Source: Fimbriimonadales bacterium (GTDB lineage: Bacteria > Armatimonadota > Fimbriimonadia > Fimbriimonadales > GBS-DC). Taken from it: a stretch of 64,000 bases of DNA. Under the pieces are notes generated by a model. It did no database searches. It saw nothing but the letters and a program-made list of their open reading frames with translations, and was not told the DNA's origin. A program made the translations under genes and the position numbers. Below, piece by piece: positions 8,992 to 18,035 of this stretch. Within the stretch, counting starts at the first letter, position 1. Every line of letters begins with the position of its first letter. The stretch covers positions 62,001 to 126,000 of the forward strand of contig BPGO01000008.1 of NCBI GenBank assembly GCA_026003075.1, written 5' to 3'.

Positions 8992-10038
8992 ATGCGGTAT
9001 TGGACGGTAGTGGGGCTGCTGATAAGCGTCTTGTGGGCGCAGGAGCCACACTCGCGTATTGATTTTGAAAATACGCACCATGGCTGGTTTGTGCTGCCAG
9101 GCGCCGGTGGCAAAGTAGAACTGACGGAGAATCCCAACGATGTCAAATCGGGCAAAAGCGCCCTGCGCTACACCTACACGGCGGCGGCAGGCAAGCTGAA
9201 CGCGCTGATTTACTTGCAGCCTGAAAACTGGGCGCAGGCGTTCCGATTTTGGATTAAAGCCGACCGCCCCGCGCTGTTCGCCCTCAGCGTGCAAGAAGAA
9301 AGTGGCGAACGCTGGCACGCCCCGTTTTGGGTGAGCGGCAACGACTGGCAACAGGTCACGATTGCGCTCAGCGACTTTATGCTTGCAGAGGACACCAAAC
9401 CCGTGAATAACAAGCTGGACATGGACGATGTGCAGGGCATCGGGCTAATCGATGTGAGTGCGCTGTTTTTGGCGACGCCCGACGCCGCGATTCTATTCGG
9501 CGACCAATCGGGCACGCGCATGATGTGGCTGGACGATTTCGAGTTCTTAGGCAAAGCCCCCACGCGACGGAATGACCCCAACATCATCGATGACTTCCAA
9601 CGCGATTACCTCACTTGGATGGCGACCGCTTACACCACAATTAAGCGCGAGGCAGGGGGGATGCGCGTGGAGTACAATCTGCCGTTCCCCTACATCTTCG
9701 GCGTGTTGCGCATGCTGGAACCCAACGCCCTGCGCGACACCAAGGGCATTGAGGTTGCCGTTCAGGTCAAGACACCGACCACGCTGGCGGTTTTTGTCGA
9801 AGAGGTGGACGGCGAACGCTGGCAAGCCACTTTCGAAGCGGGCGGCGAGAGCAAACCCGAACCGAAACGCCTACTCTGGAACCAGTTCACAATTGCCGAC
9901 GACACCAAAGGCAAAGGCGACGGCAAGTTCGACCCCGCGAAGGTTAAAATGCTTGCACTGGCGGATTGGGGCGCGCTGAGCGAGGGCGGTCCGAGTGTGA
10001 ACCGTTGGCTGGTGCAGTCGCTGCGCAAGGTGAAGTAG
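8992..10038 (+). CDS. Secreted protein with two carbohydrate-binding-like beta domains
   Basis: 348 aa with a signal peptide (MRYWTVVGLLISVLWAQ). There are two similar halves: ~18-180 (DFENTHHGWFVLPGAGG, SGKSALRYTY, WLDDFEF) and ~195-348 (IIDDFQRDYLTWM...). The pattern recalls galactose-binding/CBM11-like or CIA30 jelly-roll domains that bind sugars. No catalytic residues are evident. The start is the ATG with GGAGG 8 nt upstream. The ECF sigma gene begins 2 nt after the stop, so they may be co-transcribed. Confidence 0.6.
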   Translation: MRYWTVVGLLISVLWAQEPHSRIDFENTHHGWFVLPGAGGKVELTENPNDVKSGKSALRYTYTAAAGKLNALIYLQPENWAQAFRFWIKADRPALFALSVQEESGERWHAPFWVSGNDWQQVTIALSDFMLAEDTKPVNNKLDMDDVQGIGLIDVSALFLATPDAAILFGDQSGTRMMWLDDFEFLGKAPTRRNDPNIIDDFQRDYLTWMATAYTTIKREAGGMRVEYNLPFPYIFGVLRMLEPNALRDTKGIEVAVQVKTPTTLAVFVEEVDGERWQATFEAGGESKPEPKRLLWNQFTIADDTKGKGDGKFDPAKVKMLALADWGALSEGGPSVNRWLVQSLRKVK

Positions 10039-10040
10039 CC

Positions 10041-10580
10041 ATGCAAGACGATGCGATATTGGTGGAGCATTCGCTCAGGGGCGACACGCGGGCGTTCGAT
10101 ACGCTGGTGGAACGGTATCGCGATCGCGTGTTCTCGCTGGCGTTTCGGATTCTGGGCGAGGCAAGCGCTGCGGAAGACGCGATGCAGGAGTCGTTCCTGC
10201 GGGCATACACGCGCTTGCCCCTGTATGACCCCAAGCAACCGTTTTCCACTTGGCTGCTCTGCTTGACAGCGCGGGTGTGTTTGAATGCGCGGCGCCATCA
10301 GGCGACGGAGCAGCGTCATCTGGAGCAAGCGGCGAAAGCGATGCCTCCGGCGCCGAGTATCGAGGAGCGACTGTACGAGCGCGAGCAGCGACGCACGCTC
10401 CAACGCCTGCTGATGCGCCTGCCCGCACCCCAGCGCGCCGCGATGCTCCTTTACTACTATGAGGAGTTGCCCGTAGCGGAAGTCGCCCGCGCGTTGGAGG
10501 TTCCTGAAGGCACGGTCAAAACTTGGCTCTATCGTGGACGGGAGAGCCTGCGTCGTTGGTTGGAGGAGGAATTGGGATGA
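10041..10580 (+). CDS. ECF-family RNA polymerase sigma factor
   Basis: 179 aa. Region 2 (LVERYRDRVFSLAFRILG...AEDAMQESFLRAY, ~24-60) and region 4 (LPAPQRAAMLLYYYEELPVAEVARALEVPEGTVKTWLYRGRESLR, ~128-172) are typical. It redirects RNA polymerase to extracytoplasmic-stress promoters. Its stop overlaps the start of a gene with a zinc-finger-like N-terminus and a membrane anchor, the classic sigma/anti-sigma pair. The signal and regulon are unknown. Confidence 0.92.
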   Translation: MQDDAILVEHSLRGDTRAFDTLVERYRDRVFSLAFRILGEASAAEDAMQESFLRAYTRLPLYDPKQPFSTWLLCLTARVCLNARRHQATEQRHLEQAAKAMPPAPSIEERLYEREQRRTLQRLLMRLPAPQRAAMLLYYYEELPVAEVARALEVPEGTVKTWLYRGRESLRRWLEEELG

Positions 10581-10981
10581 GAGACGCATGTAAGCCACTG
10601 GAGCCATTACTGCACGATTACTTGGAGGGCTGGCTTGCCGAGTCGCAGCGGGCAAGTTTGCTGCGACATCTGCAACGCTGCGCGGCGTGCCGAGAGAAAC
10701 TCCGAGCTTGGGAGCAGGTTGGGCTTGCCCTGCGCGCGTTGCCGCGTCTGCCTGCGCCTGCGCTGGTGCGTGCGCCGATCGCTGACCCTGAGCCGCGTGT
10801 AGCGTTGCGCCTCGCGCTGGCGCTCTGCCTACCCGCCGCGATGCTTGTCGCTGCCTACATCAGCCACTTCCAGCCGCCTGCACTGGAGCAGATTGCCCCC
10901 TACGCGCCGCTCCATACGCTCGCAGAACGCGCGCAGGAAGGGCTGAGCCTACTCTGGAGTTGGGTACGAGGGATGCTATGA
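10577..10981 (+). CDS. Putative anti-sigma factor with zinc-finger motif and membrane anchor
   Basis: 134 aa. Residues ~1-40 carry the zf-HC2-type H-x3-C-x2-C motif (HLQRCAACREKL) used by anti-sigma factors to hold the ECF partner, and ~78-98 form one transmembrane helix. It overlaps the sigma gene by 4 nt and the next gene by 4 nt (ATGA). It probably sequesters the sigma factor at the membrane until a signal releases it. Confidence 0.8.
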   Translation: MRDACKPLEPLLHDYLEGWLAESQRASLLRHLQRCAACREKLRAWEQVGLALRALPRLPAPALVRAPIADPEPRVALRLALALCLPAAMLVAAYISHFQPPALEQIAPYAPLHTLAERAQEGLSLLWSWVRGML

Positions 10982-11517
10982 ACCACTCACTGGACGGGGC
11001 TTTGGGCGTACTGTTTCTGTATCTCGCGCTCGCAGGTGTTGGGATTGTGGATGTTGCGCTGTTTCGCGGGCTGACCGCCGATTACCTGACGCTGTTTCAG
11101 CGCAACGAGCGCGGTGTGCTGGTGCGTGGCGTGTTGACGGTGTTGGGTGCGGTCGTGTTGGTGGTGTTGCTGAACGCCGTCGCGCAGAGTAGCCCTCCCG
11201 ATGTGCCTGCGCGGGGCGTGATACCGCTGTTGGTCGCGCTGGTTTTATTGTTGCTCGCTCTGGCGTTGCTACTGGGCTATGGCGCCCTGGCGTGGCGGCT
11301 GGGCGAGCGCGTGCTCATCAATTTCGGTGTTGCCGAACCGAATCCGGGCTGGTGCGTGCTGGTCGCCACCTTGCTGATACTGTCGGTGGTTTGGATTCCT
11401 GTGTTTGGTTGGGCGTTGGGGCTATATTGGGTTGTACTGGCAGTGGGCGCGGTGATGCAACGACTGATGAGTAGTCCCGAGCTAACGCAGGAGCTGCCGC
11501 GCGAACCCGACGAATAG
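10978..11517 (+). CDS. Hypothetical membrane protein of the ECF operon
   Basis: 179 aa with about four to five hydrophobic helices (~8-28, ~48-72, ~80-108, ~122-155). There is no recognised domain. It is translationally coupled to the anti-sigma gene (ATGA), so it may help sense the envelope signal, though this is only positional inference. Confidence 0.7.
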   Translation: MNHSLDGALGVLFLYLALAGVGIVDVALFRGLTADYLTLFQRNERGVLVRGVLTVLGAVVLVVLLNAVAQSSPPDVPARGVIPLLVALVLLLLALALLLGYGALAWRLGERVLINFGVAEPNPGWCVLVATLLILSVVWIPVFGWALGLYWVVLAVGAVMQRLMSSPELTQELPREPDE

Positions 11518-11524
11518 GCGCGTT

Positions 11525-12019
11525 TTATCGCTCAATAGCCCCTTCTTTGCTTCGGATGCCAGCGCGGGGAATCGCTTCCCGCACATACACGGGGGGTTCC
11601 GCGCTTGGCAATTTGGGCAACGGTAGCTCGTCTACGCTCCATTCTGATCGATAGACGCGGTAGCTGCGCGGGGGCAGGTTCTCCACCCAGAATGCTAAGT
11701 CAAACCGCCATCGGCGCGTGCCTTCTGGCGCCGGGCGCAGGCTGCCGTCTGGCATGCGCCACTCAGATACGGTTTCCAGTGTGCTGTTCAGTATTTGGCA
11801 CGGCACGCGCACGCCTTCGTGGGTCCACACGGCAGCGGGGCGGGGTGCAGCGCCTGCTTTGAGCGGCATGTCCACCCGCAGCACAGCAACGCCTGTGTAG
11901 GAGGAATCGGTGGGGTTCAGCACAATCAGCGCACGGTACTCGCCCTGCGCCTCGGCAAAGCGGGTATCGACCTCGGATGCCAGTTTGTCCAAGAGTTGCG
12001 AAACCGACTCTTCACGCAT
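11525..12019 (-). CDS. Stand-alone domain resembling the C-terminal region of GH38 alpha-mannosidases
   Basis: 164 aa. The stretch with ALIVLNPTDSSYTGVAVLRVD...VPCQILNSTLETVSEWR...DLAFWVENLPPRSYRVYRS resembles the beta-sandwich segment after the catalytic domain of family 38 alpha-mannosidases, where similar NPLSW-type and GYKTYRV-type motifs occur. No catalytic domain is present, so it is either a fragment or a repurposed binding module. The start is the ATG at 12019, overlapping the stop of the GNAT gene by 8 nt; a much longer in-frame ORF upstream is a shadow of that gene. Confidence 0.55.
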   Translation of the reverse strand: MREESVSQLLDKLASEVDTRFAEAQGEYRALIVLNPTDSSYTGVAVLRVDMPLKAGAAPRPAAVWTHEGVRVPCQILNSTLETVSEWRMPDGSLRPAPEGTRRWRFDLAFWVENLPPRSYRVYRSEWSVDELPLPKLPSAEPPVYVREAIPRAGIRSKEGAIER

Positions 12020-12497
12020 TTGCCAACGCCTCCAACGCCTCACCCGTAAGCATATAGCCGACCCAACCTGTCTCTTTCGGCACTGCGCCGAGCTTTTTGT
12101 AAAACTCGATCGCAGGGGTGTTCCATTCCAGCACGCTCCACTCGATTCGGTCATACCCGCGCTGCTGGGCAATCTGTGCCAGAGAGCGCATCAACGCACG
12201 TCCCACGCCCTGACCGCGCGATTCAAGGGCTACGAACACATCTTCCAGGTAGAGCGCAGCGCGCCCGCGAAAAGTGGAGAACACGGGATAAAACAGCGCG
12301 TAGCCGACGGCGTTCTCGCCGTGCCACGCCAGCACGGCTTCCGCGACGGGACGCTCGCCGAACAACGCACGCTCAAGGTCTTTTTCGGTTGCCTTGACCT
12401 GCTCCAGCCTGCGTTCATACGCCGCCAACTGGTGGATCAACTCCAGCAGGCGGGGCAGGTCGTTCGGTTGAGCAGGTGCGATTACAATTGTAGCCAT
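12012..12497 (-). CDS. GNAT-family N-acetyltransferase (diamine acetyltransferase-like)
   Basis: 161 aa. The acetyl-CoA-binding motif is ESRGQGVGRALMRSLAQIA (~91-109), preceded by ALYLEDVFVALE. The following motif WNTPAIEFYKKLGA and the N-terminus (DLPRLLELIHQLAAYE) resemble spermidine/spermine acetyltransferases. It transfers acetyl from acetyl-CoA to a primary amine; the substrate is uncertain. The ATG lies 7 nt behind a TACACT -10 box, so the message is probably leaderless. It is divergent from the gene at 12554. Confidence 0.85.
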   Translation of the reverse strand: MATIVIAPAQPNDLPRLLELIHQLAAYERRLEQVKATEKDLERALFGERPVAEAVLAWHGENAVGYALFYPVFSTFRGRAALYLEDVFVALESRGQGVGRALMRSLAQIAQQRGYDRIEWSVLEWNTPAIEFYKKLGAVPKETGWVGYMLTGEALEALANA

Positions 12498-12504
12498 CCC
12501 TATG

Positions 12505-12510
12505 AGTGTA
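12505..12510 (-). promoter_or_regulatory. -10 box for the GNAT gene, leaderless
   Basis: GG-TACACT on the minus strand, 7 nt before the ATG at 12497. The divergent TATAAT at 12539 lies 28 nt away, with two CTGCAG hexamers (12512-12517 and 12527-12532) in between. Confidence 0.45.
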
Positions 12511-12538
12511 CCTGCAGACAGCGGTACTGCAGATGGGG

Positions 12539-12544
12539 TATAAT
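12539..12544 (+). promoter_or_regulatory. -10 box for the 12554 gene, leaderless GTG
   Basis: GGGG-TATAAT, then 9 nt to the GTG at 12554. An ATG at 12533 in the same frame overlaps the -10 box and would be lost from such a transcript. Confidence 0.5.
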
Positions 12545-12553
12545 CGCACTACT

Positions 12554-13279
12554 GTGTTGCGCTGTTGGCTCCTCTGGGTTGTCGGGCTGGGAGTGGGTTT
12601 GGGATTTGCCCAGAGCGACTCCGCTCCCGATTTGACGCGCCACCCGAATGTGGTGGTCGTCGTGCAGGTTCAGCCCGACGGTCTGCACCCGATTTCGTGG
12701 ACCTTTGACAGGCGTGTTCCCCACAAAATGGTGCGCGAGCGGATTGAACGATTCGCGCAGTGGAGTGGACGCTCTGTCGCCTATGTCGAGGTCGCGGATG
12801 ATAGCCTCAAGCGCAACGCGAAGCCTGGGGAGCTTTTCACGGTCGCCAGTTTCGCTTCGGGGGGGCTGGTAGACCTCCGAGAGGGTACGCTTAATCTCAC
12901 GCCTATCGCGCGCACCTTTGCCGACTTGCCGGTTGTGCATGTGTATGTGTTGCTCCCGCGCCAAATTGAGTACGCTGGCTATTTCCACTATTCGAATCCG
13001 CATTTGCAGATGTGGGCGCATGCGGAGCCAGCGATGTGGCGGAGCGTGATCTTCATCCACACGCCTGACCCAGCGGTGTTAGAAATCCCCCTCAAGCGTC
13101 CCAAGCCGCAGCCGCAGGCTGTTCCTGCGCCTGCGCCCACACGCCCCCCTGCAGGCTGGTTAATTTCCCTGATTCTGCTCGCGGCGATTTTGGCGGGGGC
13201 AGGGATTTTCTGGATCACCACGAAAATTTTGAAGCGACAAACAAACGCATCCACCGTCCAACCTGAAACAGACTTTTAG
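12554..13279 (+). CDS. Hypothetical secreted/membrane protein upstream of pilT
   Basis: 241 aa from the GTG. Residues ~1-22 are a hydrophobic signal segment ending GFAQ, ~23-175 a soluble extracytoplasmic part, ~180-200 a Pro/Gln-rich linker, and ~200-222 a C-terminal transmembrane helix with a short basic tail. No family is recognised. The stop lies 15 nt before pilT, so it may be part of the type IV pilus apparatus. A longer frame starts at 12506 but would contain the TATAAT box. Confidence 0.6.
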   Translation: MLRCWLLWVVGLGVGLGFAQSDSAPDLTRHPNVVVVVQVQPDGLHPISWTFDRRVPHKMVRERIERFAQWSGRSVAYVEVADDSLKRNAKPGELFTVASFASGGLVDLREGTLNLTPIARTFADLPVVHVYVLLPRQIEYAGYFHYSNPHLQMWAHAEPAMWRSVIFIHTPDPAVLEIPLKRPKPQPQAVPAPAPTRPPAGWLISLILLAAILAGAGIFWITTKILKRQTNASTVQPETDF

Positions 13280-13294
13280 CAGGAGGCATTTCGT

Positions 13295-14383
13295 ATGCTG
13301 AGCTATACTTTAGATGACCTGATTAAGACCGCGTATGAGTTACGCGCGTCCGATATCTTTATCAAAGCAGGCGCGCGTCCTGTGATGCGCTTGCACGGAA
13401 AAATCACGCCTTTCGAGCAAGCGCTGGAGCCACTCACCCCCAGCCAATCACGCGATCTCTGCTTCTCGCACATGAGCCATGAGCAGATCGCCAAGTTCGA
13501 ACACCGCTTGGCGATTGACCTCGCGTTCACGGTGGAGGGCGTGTGCCGTATCCGTGCGAATGTGTATATGCAGCGGCAGACCGTCGCGGGCGTGTTTCGT
13601 TTGATCCCGCTGCAGCACTGGAAGCTGGAGGAACTGTGGCCCGAAGAGCCAGAAATCGCGCGTGTGCTGGCAGGGCTAACCCAGTACCGACAGGGGCTGG
13701 TGCTGGTCACAGGACCCACAGGCTCGGGTAAATCCACCACGCTCGCGGCGATGATTGACCTTATTAACGAAACCCGCCGTGGGCACATCGTGACCATCGA
13801 AGACCCGATTGAATTTGTACACACCGATAAGCTCTCTATCGTCAGCCAGCGCGAAGTAGGGATCGACACGGAGTCGTTCATCGATGCGATGCGCTCGGTG
13901 GTGCGCGAAAGCCCCGATATTATTCTCATCGGCGAGATGCGCGATGTGGAAACGATGCACGCCTGTATGCAAGCCGCCGAGACAGGGCACCTCGTGTTTT
14001 CCACCGTCCACACGCCCAGTGCGTATGAGACGATGGACCGTATTGTGAACATGTTCCCCCCCGAGGAGAAGAAGCACATTTTGCAGCGTTTGGCGAACAC
14101 ATTGCGCGGCATTGTGGCGCAAAAGCTTGTGCCGCGCGCGGGCGGTCAAGGGCGAATCGCCGCCGTAGAGATTATGATCAACACCCCCACCGTCGAGAAG
14201 ATGATCGAGGACGGGCATATCGGCGAGATTTACCACGCCATCCGCGAGGGTGAACACTGGGGCATGCGTACGATGAATCAATGCCTGTATCGCTATGTGC
14301 AGAAACAGCTCATCACGCCCGAGGAGGCGATGAACTACGCAGGCATCCACTCTGAGCTGCGTCAGATGCTGCGGCGCATGTAG
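13295..14383 (+). CDS. pilT: Type IV pilus retraction ATPase PilT
   Basis: 362 aa. Walker A GPTGSGKST (~140-148), Asp box IVTIEDPIEFVH, Walker B DIILIGEMRD and His box TGHLVFSTVHT are all present, with an N-terminal PAS-like dimerisation domain (ASDIFIKAGARPVMR). It is a hexameric cytoplasmic motor that depolymerises the pilus and drives twitching. PilT versus PilU cannot be separated with certainty. The start has AGGAGG ~9 nt upstream. Confidence 0.93.
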   Translation: MLSYTLDDLIKTAYELRASDIFIKAGARPVMRLHGKITPFEQALEPLTPSQSRDLCFSHMSHEQIAKFEHRLAIDLAFTVEGVCRIRANVYMQRQTVAGVFRLIPLQHWKLEELWPEEPEIARVLAGLTQYRQGLVLVTGPTGSGKSTTLAAMIDLINETRRGHIVTIEDPIEFVHTDKLSIVSQREVGIDTESFIDAMRSVVRESPDIILIGEMRDVETMHACMQAAETGHLVFSTVHTPSAYETMDRIVNMFPPEEKKHILQRLANTLRGIVAQKLVPRAGGQGRIAAVEIMINTPTVEKMIEDGHIGEIYHAIREGEHWGMRTMNQCLYRYVQKQLITPEEAMNYAGIHSELRQMLRRM

Positions 14384-14485
14384 CTTTCAAATCAACGCCT
14401 CTCCTTTGGAGCGTCCATTACGGGCGCGCGTCGGCGTCGTGCTGCAGGTATATGACCCTGTGTCTTGCGCTTGTGAAGAGAATAA

Positions 14486-14516
14486 CCGTGGGGCAGGTGC
14501 GATGCCCGCCCCACGG
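14486..14516. terminator. Hairpin between pilT and the convergent MBL gene
   Basis: 9-bp arms CCGTGGGGC/GCCCCACGG around a 13-nt loop in the 154-nt gap between two converging genes, so it can serve both. Nothing else is seen in this gap. Confidence 0.55.
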
Positions 14517-14537
14517 GGAGGTGGAAGGAAGGTCGCG

Positions 14538-15959
14538 TTAGTTGCGCGTTTCCAGAGGGAAGTTGTGTTCCTGCCAGGCTAAGATCCCGCCTGTTAGGTT
14601 ATACAGATTGCGGTAGCCCTTTGCCATCAGCGCGCTAATTGCCGTACTCGATCGGTCGCCCCCCAAGCAATGCACAATCACAGGGCGGTCGTTAGGGACC
14701 TCGTGCAGGCGTTGCAGCACGCGCCCTGCGTGGATGTGCAACGCGCCCGGGATATGCCCTTCTTTGTATTCTGATAGCCCGCGCACATCCAGAATCGCCG
14801 CCTCGCCCGACTTCCAGAGCTGGTACGCTTGATCCGCCGTGATTTGCGGTACGGTCTCCAGCTCGCTCGGCGCATAGCCTTCCAGCGAGGGGATGTAGCC
14901 GATCACATCATCCAACCCGACGCGAATGAGCTGGCGTACCAAGGTCTCGATTTTCTCGGGCGGGGCGAGCAGTATCAGCGGTTTGTCGTACGGGAGTAGC
15001 CAGCCTGCCCAAGTAGAGAACATTCTGCCTGCCGGGATGTTGATGGCGCCGCGGAGGTGCCCGCCGGCGAAGGCGAACTTGTCGCGCGTGTCCACCAGCA
15101 CAGCGCCTGCCTCCATCGCTTTTTGGAACGCTTCTGGCGTGAGCAGTGGCGGTTCTGGTAGTTTGCCCAGAATCGGCATTCCATCGCGATTGAGTCGCTT
15201 CATCACGGCGAAGTAGGTGGGGGCTTCGGGCTGGTCGGCGAGCAGTTCTTTGACGAAGGTCGCCTCATCGTAGTGGGCGATAGAACGCGCCCACCAAGCG
15301 TGGCGTCGCTCGTAGCCCAGCGTGGAAGCGGGGAGCGCGCCTAACGCTTTCCCACACGCGGAACCCGCGCCGTGCCCGGGCCAAATCTGCAGATAGTCGG
15401 GCTGTTCGATGAACTTTACAAGGCTCTGATAGAGTTTGCGTGCGCCCGGCTCGGCAGTGCCCGTAATGCCTGCTGCCTCTTCCAGCAAATCGGAGCGCCC
15501 TAAATCGCCCACGAACATAAAATCGCCCGTGATAGCGATAATCGGGTCTTCCGTATCCTTGCCGTCGTAAATGAGAAAGGTCATATGTTCGGGCGTGTGT
15601 CCGGGGGTATGCACGGCGCGCACGCGCACATTGCCAATCAACCACTCGTCGCCGTCTTTCAGAGAGGCGGTATTTGAATCCCTCTAACCCTCTGTATTTC
15701 CAGTTCTCGTCGCCTTCGTCGGAGAGGTAGAGGGTTGCGCCTGTGGCGTGCGCCAGTTCGCGTGCGCCAGACAGAAAATCGGCGTGGATATGTGCGTTTC
15801 GCCGACCGCCACGATGTTGAGCTTAGTCTCTTGCGCCAGTTGCAGGTACACATCGATATCGCGTCGGGGGTCAATCACCATCGCTTCCCCCGTGGCGGGA
15901 CATCCGAAAAAGTAGGATGCCTGCGCCAGTCCATCTTCGTAGATTTGCCGAAATATCAT
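14538..15959 (-). pseudogene. Persulfide dioxygenase-rhodanese fusion, interrupted by two compensating frameshifts
   Basis: An MBL-fold persulfide dioxygenase domain (start MIFRQIYEDGLAQASYFFGC, then [12 protein letters not shown]) is fused to two rhodanese-like domains; the second has the active-site loop VHCLGGDRSS (Cys ~420). The family oxidises glutathione persulfide to sulfite, and rhodanese moves sulfane sulfur. An extra AT at ~15788-15791 breaks the metal motif ETHIHADF, and an extra T at ~15661-15665 restores the frame ~125 nt later; the original frame meets TAG in between. Without these 3 nt the protein is ~472 aa, the family length. Decay or sequence error are both possible. The start overlaps the DUF3365 stop (ATGA). 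Confidence 0.8.
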
Positions 15960-16543
15960 CGTTTTCCCTCCGTTGGTTGTGCGATTATTTTCACAGAGAA
16001 CGCGCCGCGCAGGTCGCCTAACTGGTAGCCGGTGGCTTTATCGTTGGGGTAGCGTTCGCGGATGAGGCGGCGCACTTCCGGTTTGATTTGCGCGCCGTGG
16101 CACTCCAAGCAGAGCGGCATGGCGACCATAATCGGGCGCATATAGCGATAGACGCGTTGCCCGCGTTCGGTGCGCCACTCCGCCACCTCCTGCACAGGCT
16201 TGCCGGCTTTATGGTCGCGCTCCCACTGTTGCAGGATGCGTCGTTCCCAAGCGTCGGGGGCGTTGCGCGGGTTGCGGTTTTTGAGCGAGACGCGGCGGAT
16301 GTTCACGCCCTGCTCGCGTCCGATTTGCTGCGTCAAGGACTGAGCGACTTGAGCGCACACTCGGACGCCGCGCTCTGCACCGCCTTGCTGATATTCCTGA
16401 TTCAGCCGTGCAAGGAGCCGTGTGAGCAACGCATCGGACGCCGCGCGCGCCCGCTGGAGAAGTGTATCGTCTGATGCCTGCTGCCCAATGCTCATGCCGA
16501 GCAGCATACCTAACAGTCCTATAAACATCACAAGCCGTTTCAT
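15956..16543 (-). CDS. DUF3365-type c-haem periplasmic protein
   Basis: 195 aa. A signal peptide (to ~GMSIGQQ) is followed by a helical domain, then RRVSLKNRNPRNAPDAWE, a hallmark of DUF3365/Tll0287-like sensors, and one haem site CLECH (~149-153). It probably binds one c-type haem in the periplasm as an electron carrier or redox sensor. It lies between sulfide:quinone reductase and the persulfide dioxygenase, overlapping the latter by 4 nt, so a role in sulfide-derived electron flow is inferred. GGAGG precedes the ATG. Confidence 0.85.
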   Translation of the reverse strand: MKRLVMFIGLLGMLLGMSIGQQASDDTLLQRARAASDALLTRLLARLNQEYQQGGAERGVRVCAQVAQSLTQQIGREQGVNIRRVSLKNRNPRNAPDAWERRILQQWERDHKAGKPVQEVAEWRTERGQRVYRYMRPIMVAMPLCLECHGAQIKPEVRRLIRERYPNDKATGYQLGDLRGAFSVKIIAQPTEGKR

Positions 16544-16699
16544 AACCCTCCTCCCGACTTAGGGTTAAGTTCAAACGCTCCTTGATGAGAGCGCGGCAGC
16601 CCCAGGGACTATACGCGCTCTCATGAGGATTAGAGTCGCTCATGGGGCAAAAAGATTCACGCCACGCCCATTATTGGCTCGATGCTATAACTGCCCCGG

Positions 16700-17956
16700 T
16701 TATGCGCGTCCGCGCAGCATCAGGTTCCAATACATCCACGGCAGCCCGTACTTTTTGAGCAGCCACATATCGAACCGCTCTTTGCAAGTATTGATGAACG
16801 GTACGGTGGGCGTAGGCTTGTTCTCGTAATCGAACTCCGCCAGCACCATGCGTCCGTAGGCGGTGACAAGCGGGCAGGAGGTGTAGCCGTTGTAGCGTTT
16901 GTTGGGCTCCTTGCCGTTCATCACTTGAATCAGGTTATTCACGACGACGGGCGCCTGTTTGCGTACCGCCGCGCCCGTGCGCGAGGTGGGCAGTCCTGCG
17001 GCATCGCCTAAACCGAACACATTGCAGTAAACAGGGCTTTGGAGGGTGTGGATGTCCACATTCACGAAACCGACCATCGCGCCATCGGGGTGGGCGAGAG
17101 GCGATTCGCGCACGAACTTTGGGGCGCGTTGGGGCGGTCCTATGTGCAGCATATCGAACTCGATTTCGCGCGTTTCGCCGGGTTTGTCTTTCAGGGCGAA
17201 GGTCGCCACTTTACGACTGGGGTCAACCGCTATCAACTCATGTTTGGTGAGCACTTCGATGCCATAGCGATCGCACACGCCTTCTAACACTTTGCAGAAT
17301 TCGGGCACGCCAAACAGCACGCCGCCTGCTGTGGCGTAGATGACCTTCACGGGGCGTCCCGTCATGCGGAAGTAGTCAGCAGCCATGTACGCGATTTTTT
17401 GAGGCGCGCCGCCGCACTTAATCGTGTAGCCCGGCTCGGCGGTGTTGGGCATGGTAAACAACGCGACACCCTCTTTGGTCTGTTGGATGAACTCCCAGGT
17501 TTTCGGCGCGAGGTTGTAGGCATAGTTTGTGGAGATGCCATTCCGCCCCAAGGTATCGGCGGCGCCTGCGATTTTGTCCCAATCGGACACAACGCCCGGC
17601 GCAACCACTAAGAAGTCGTGATGCACGCGGGTTCCGTTACGCGTGCAGACCAGTTGCTGTTCGGGGTCGATCTCGACCGCGTAGTCTTGAATCCAGCGCA
17701 CGCCCTTCGGGATGAAGCGCCCCTCCTCGCGAACGGATTGCTCGGCTTTCGCGACGCCGGCGCCGACCAGCGTCCATAGGGGCTGATAGTAGTGTTTGTC
17801 GGAGGGTTCGATAATAGCGATATCGTGGATTCCCTTCCTCGTCAGTTGCGCAGCGACGGTAATCCCTGCGGTACCGCCGCCGACGATAACGACGCGATGA
17901 CGCACTGTCTCACGCGCCTTAATAGGCGCACTCCCCACTTCGGTGTAGGTTTGCAT
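16700..17956 (-). CDS. sqr: Sulfide:quinone oxidoreductase (flavoprotein)
   Basis: 418 aa. The N-terminal FAD-binding Rossmann motif is VVIVGGGTAGITVAAQL (~21-37), the second FAD contact is NVFGLGDAAGLPTSRTGAAVRKQAP, and conserved cysteines occur in YTIKCGGAPQK and YTSCPLVT. The membrane-associated C-terminus has YGLPWMYWNLMLRGRA. It oxidises sulfide to sulfane sulfur and passes electrons to quinone. The start is the ATG at 17956, with GGAGG 9 nt upstream; the frame extends 28 codons further but without family similarity. It is first in the sulfide cluster and divergent from the TauE gene. Confidence 0.87.
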   Translation of the reverse strand: MQTYTEVGSAPIKARETVRHRVVIVGGGTAGITVAAQLTRKGIHDIAIIEPSDKHYYQPLWTLVGAGVAKAEQSVREEGRFIPKGVRWIQDYAVEIDPEQQLVCTRNGTRVHHDFLVVAPGVVSDWDKIAGAADTLGRNGISTNYAYNLAPKTWEFIQQTKEGVALFTMPNTAEPGYTIKCGGAPQKIAYMAADYFRMTGRPVKVIYATAGGVLFGVPEFCKVLEGVCDRYGIEVLTKHELIAVDPSRKVATFALKDKPGETREIEFDMLHIGPPQRAPKFVRESPLAHPDGAMVGFVNVDIHTLQSPVYCNVFGLGDAAGLPTSRTGAAVRKQAPVVVNNLIQVMNGKEPNKRYNGYTSCPLVTAYGRMVLAEFDYENKPTPTVPFINTCKERFDMWLLKKYGLPWMYWNLMLRGRA

Positions 17957-18035
17957 GCTGCATGACCTCCAGATGGTTAGAGGCAAGCGATGCGTCGAAG
18001 GATTCATGGAACATGTCGTTTTGAGCGCAGTGGGG

